From Nonomuraea typhae (GTDB lineage Bacteria > Actinomycetota > Actinomycetes > Streptosporangiales > Streptosporangiaceae), in contig NZ_VRLV01000020.1 in assembly GCF_009760925.1 (NCBI RefSeq), positions 62,001-126,000 of the forward strand: 64,000 nt of DNA, read 5' to 3'. The notes beneath the pieces were generated by a model. It saw nothing but the letters and a program-made list of their open reading frames with translations. It had not been told where the DNA came from and did no database searches. Shown in pieces: positions 62,898 through 64,000 of the stretch; the first letter of the stretch is position 1; the number at the start of each line of letters is the position of its first letter. Position numbers and translations under genes: made by a program.

Positions 62898-64000
62898 TGG
62901 CGATCGGCTACCACCGCGACGACGACGGCGTCGTCACGCTCACGCTCGACCGGCACGACCGTCCGGTCAACACGCTCGACGCCGTGTTCGGCGCCGCCCT
63001 GGCCGCGGCGCTCGACCGCCTGGAGGCCGAACGCGAGCGCGTCACCGGCGTGATCGTCGCCTCCGCCAAGGCGTCCTTCGCCGTCGGCGCCGACCTCGAC
63101 CAGGTCCACGCCCTCACCCCGGCGGACGCCGCCGCCTTCGCCGGGCAGCTCGACCGGACCAAGGACGCCTTCCGCAGGCTGGAACGCCTCAGCCGGCCCG
63201 TGGTGGCGGTGATCGGCGGCACGGCGCTCGGCGGCGGGCTGGAGCTGGCCCTCGCCTGCCACCACCGGCTCTGCGCCGACGACCCGGCGATCCGCCTCGG
63301 GCTGCCCGAGGTCACGCTCGGGCTGCTGCCGGGCGGCGGCGGAGTGGTGCGGGCCGTGCGCCTGCTGGGCCCCGCCGCCGCCCTGCCCCTGCTCCTGGAG
63401 GGCGAGCGGCTGCCGCCGCGCCGGGCGCTCGACGCCGGGCTCGTCGACCGGCTCGTCCCGGCCTGCGAGCTGATCGGGCAGGCCCGCGCGTGGATCGCCG
63501 CCCACCCCGAGGCCGCGCAGCCGTGGGACACCCCCGGCCACCCGCCACCCGCCGCTCCCCCGCGCTTCTTCGAGACCGCCGCCGCCCGCCTGTACGCCAG
63601 GACGCACGGCACCCTGCCCGCCCAGGAGCGCATCCTGGCCTGCGTCGCGGAGGCCGTCCGGGTGGACGCCGACACCGCCCTGCGCACCGAGACCCGGCAC
63701 CTGGTCGCGCTCGCCACCGGCCAGGTCGCCAAGAACATGATCGGCTGCCACTGGTACGGCCGCAACGAGGTCACCAGGCGGGCCCGGTCCACCGGCGGAG
63801 TACGGCGGCTCGGCGTGATCGGCGCCGGGATGATGGGCGCCGGCATCGCCGCGGTCGCCGCCGCGGCGGGCATCGAGGTGGTGCTCACCGACGTGAACGC
63901 CGAGGCGACCGACCGCGGGCACGACGAGGTCGTGCGCCGGCTGAAACGGCAGGTCGCCCGGGGGCGGTTGAGCGCCGCCGCCTGCGGCGAGGCCGTCGGC
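62897..64000 (+). CDS. fadB: FadB-type enoyl-CoA hydratase / 3-hydroxyacyl-CoA dehydrogenase, cut by window edge
   Basis: 368 codons are visible. The crotonase half holds ASAKASFAVGADLDQVHALT, VIGGTALGGGLELALACHHR and RLGLPEVTLGLLPGGGG, with both catalytic Glu residues. Near residue 300 begins the NAD-binding half (RLGVIGAGMMGAGIAAVAAA, then EVVLTD). Family members are about 700 residues, so roughly half is missing. It hydrates enoyl-CoA and oxidises hydroxyacyl-CoA before the thiolase step encoded just upstream. Confidence 0.95.
   Translation, partial: MAIGYHRDDDGVVTLTLDRHDRPVNTLDAVFGAALAAALDRLEAERERVTGVIVASAKASFAVGADLDQVHALTPADAAAFAGQLDRTKDAFRRLERLSRPVVAVIGGTALGGGLELALACHHRLCADDPAIRLGLPEVTLGLLPGGGGVVRAVRLLGPAAALPLLLEGERLPPRRALDAGLVDRLVPACELIGQARAWIAAHPEAAQPWDTPGHPPPAAPPRFFETAAARLYARTHGTLPAQERILACVAEAVRVDADTALRTETRHLVALATGQVAKNMIGCHWYGRNEVTRRARSTGGVRRLGVIGAGMMGAGIAAVAAAAGIEVVLTDVNAEATDRGHDEVVRRLKRQVARGRLSAAACGEAVG

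Overview
The window is chromosomal DNA from a very high-GC filamentous actinomycete. Gene order and protein style fit the Streptosporangiales (Nonomuraea/Streptosporangium-like), although the genus cannot be fixed from sequence alone. Supporting signs are the gcvP / MerR / DUF151 / FtsR / GarA-type core order shared by Mycobacterium and Streptomyces, a SARP regulator, a conservon-like cluster, many GTG starts, 1- and 4-base start/stop overlaps, and rare TTA codons in a few genes. I saw no tRNA, rRNA, CRISPR array or intact insertion sequence.

Layout. (1) 1-8873, conserved core on the minus strand: glycine decarboxylase behind a tandem glycine riboswitch, two MerR regulators, a DUF151 protein, a zinc-ribbon/FHA GarA-like protein, a GDP-mannose pyrophosphorylase with a decayed phosphomannomutase tail, and a CDP-alcohol phosphatidyltransferase. 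(2) 9.3-20.9 kb, mixed metabolism: trpF, a transporter plus glycerate kinase, a two-component system, acyl-CoA dehydrogenase, enoyl-CoA hydratase, an HSL-type hydrolase, and a PuuD-like amidotransferase without its catalytic cysteine. (3) 20.9-29.6 kb, a decaying zone: two broken cytochrome P450s behind conservon genes, a flavohemoglobin, a pentapeptide-repeat membrane protein, a secreted carboxylesterase, and an AsnC/NmrA gene pair that lost both 5' halves. (4) 29.6-41.5 kb, an exported-enzyme region: a SARP/NB-ARC regulator, a small secreted protein, an S8 peptidase, a tripeptidyl-aminopeptidase-like hydrolase, an S1 protease and a copper-radical oxidase. (5) 41.6-47.4 kb: a second two-component system, an L7/L12-domain membrane protein, a serine hydrolase with its divergent TetR regulator and operators, and a lone SecD-P1-like protein.

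(6) 47.4-64 kb, CoA-ester metabolism, the most interesting part. A TetR gene, an MFS transporter, two SDRs, two paralogous acyl-CoA ligases, an FAD amine-oxidase-like protein, a cupin, two paralogous amidohydrolase-fold proteins, a thiolase, and a fusion of an HMG-CoA-synthase-like domain with a DUF35 zinc-ribbon/OB domain. Five of the six gaps that drive transcription here carry a TATGAACG-type inverted repeat (one gap carries two, giving six sites), so the block looks like one local regulon under the TetR at 48.84 kb. An AraC regulator, a thiolase and a FadB-type protein (running off the window) follow. The order ligase, dehydrogenases, thiolase/DUF35 suggests activation of a carboxylic acid to its CoA ester, oxidation, and carbon-carbon cleavage or formation. 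The substrate is unknown.
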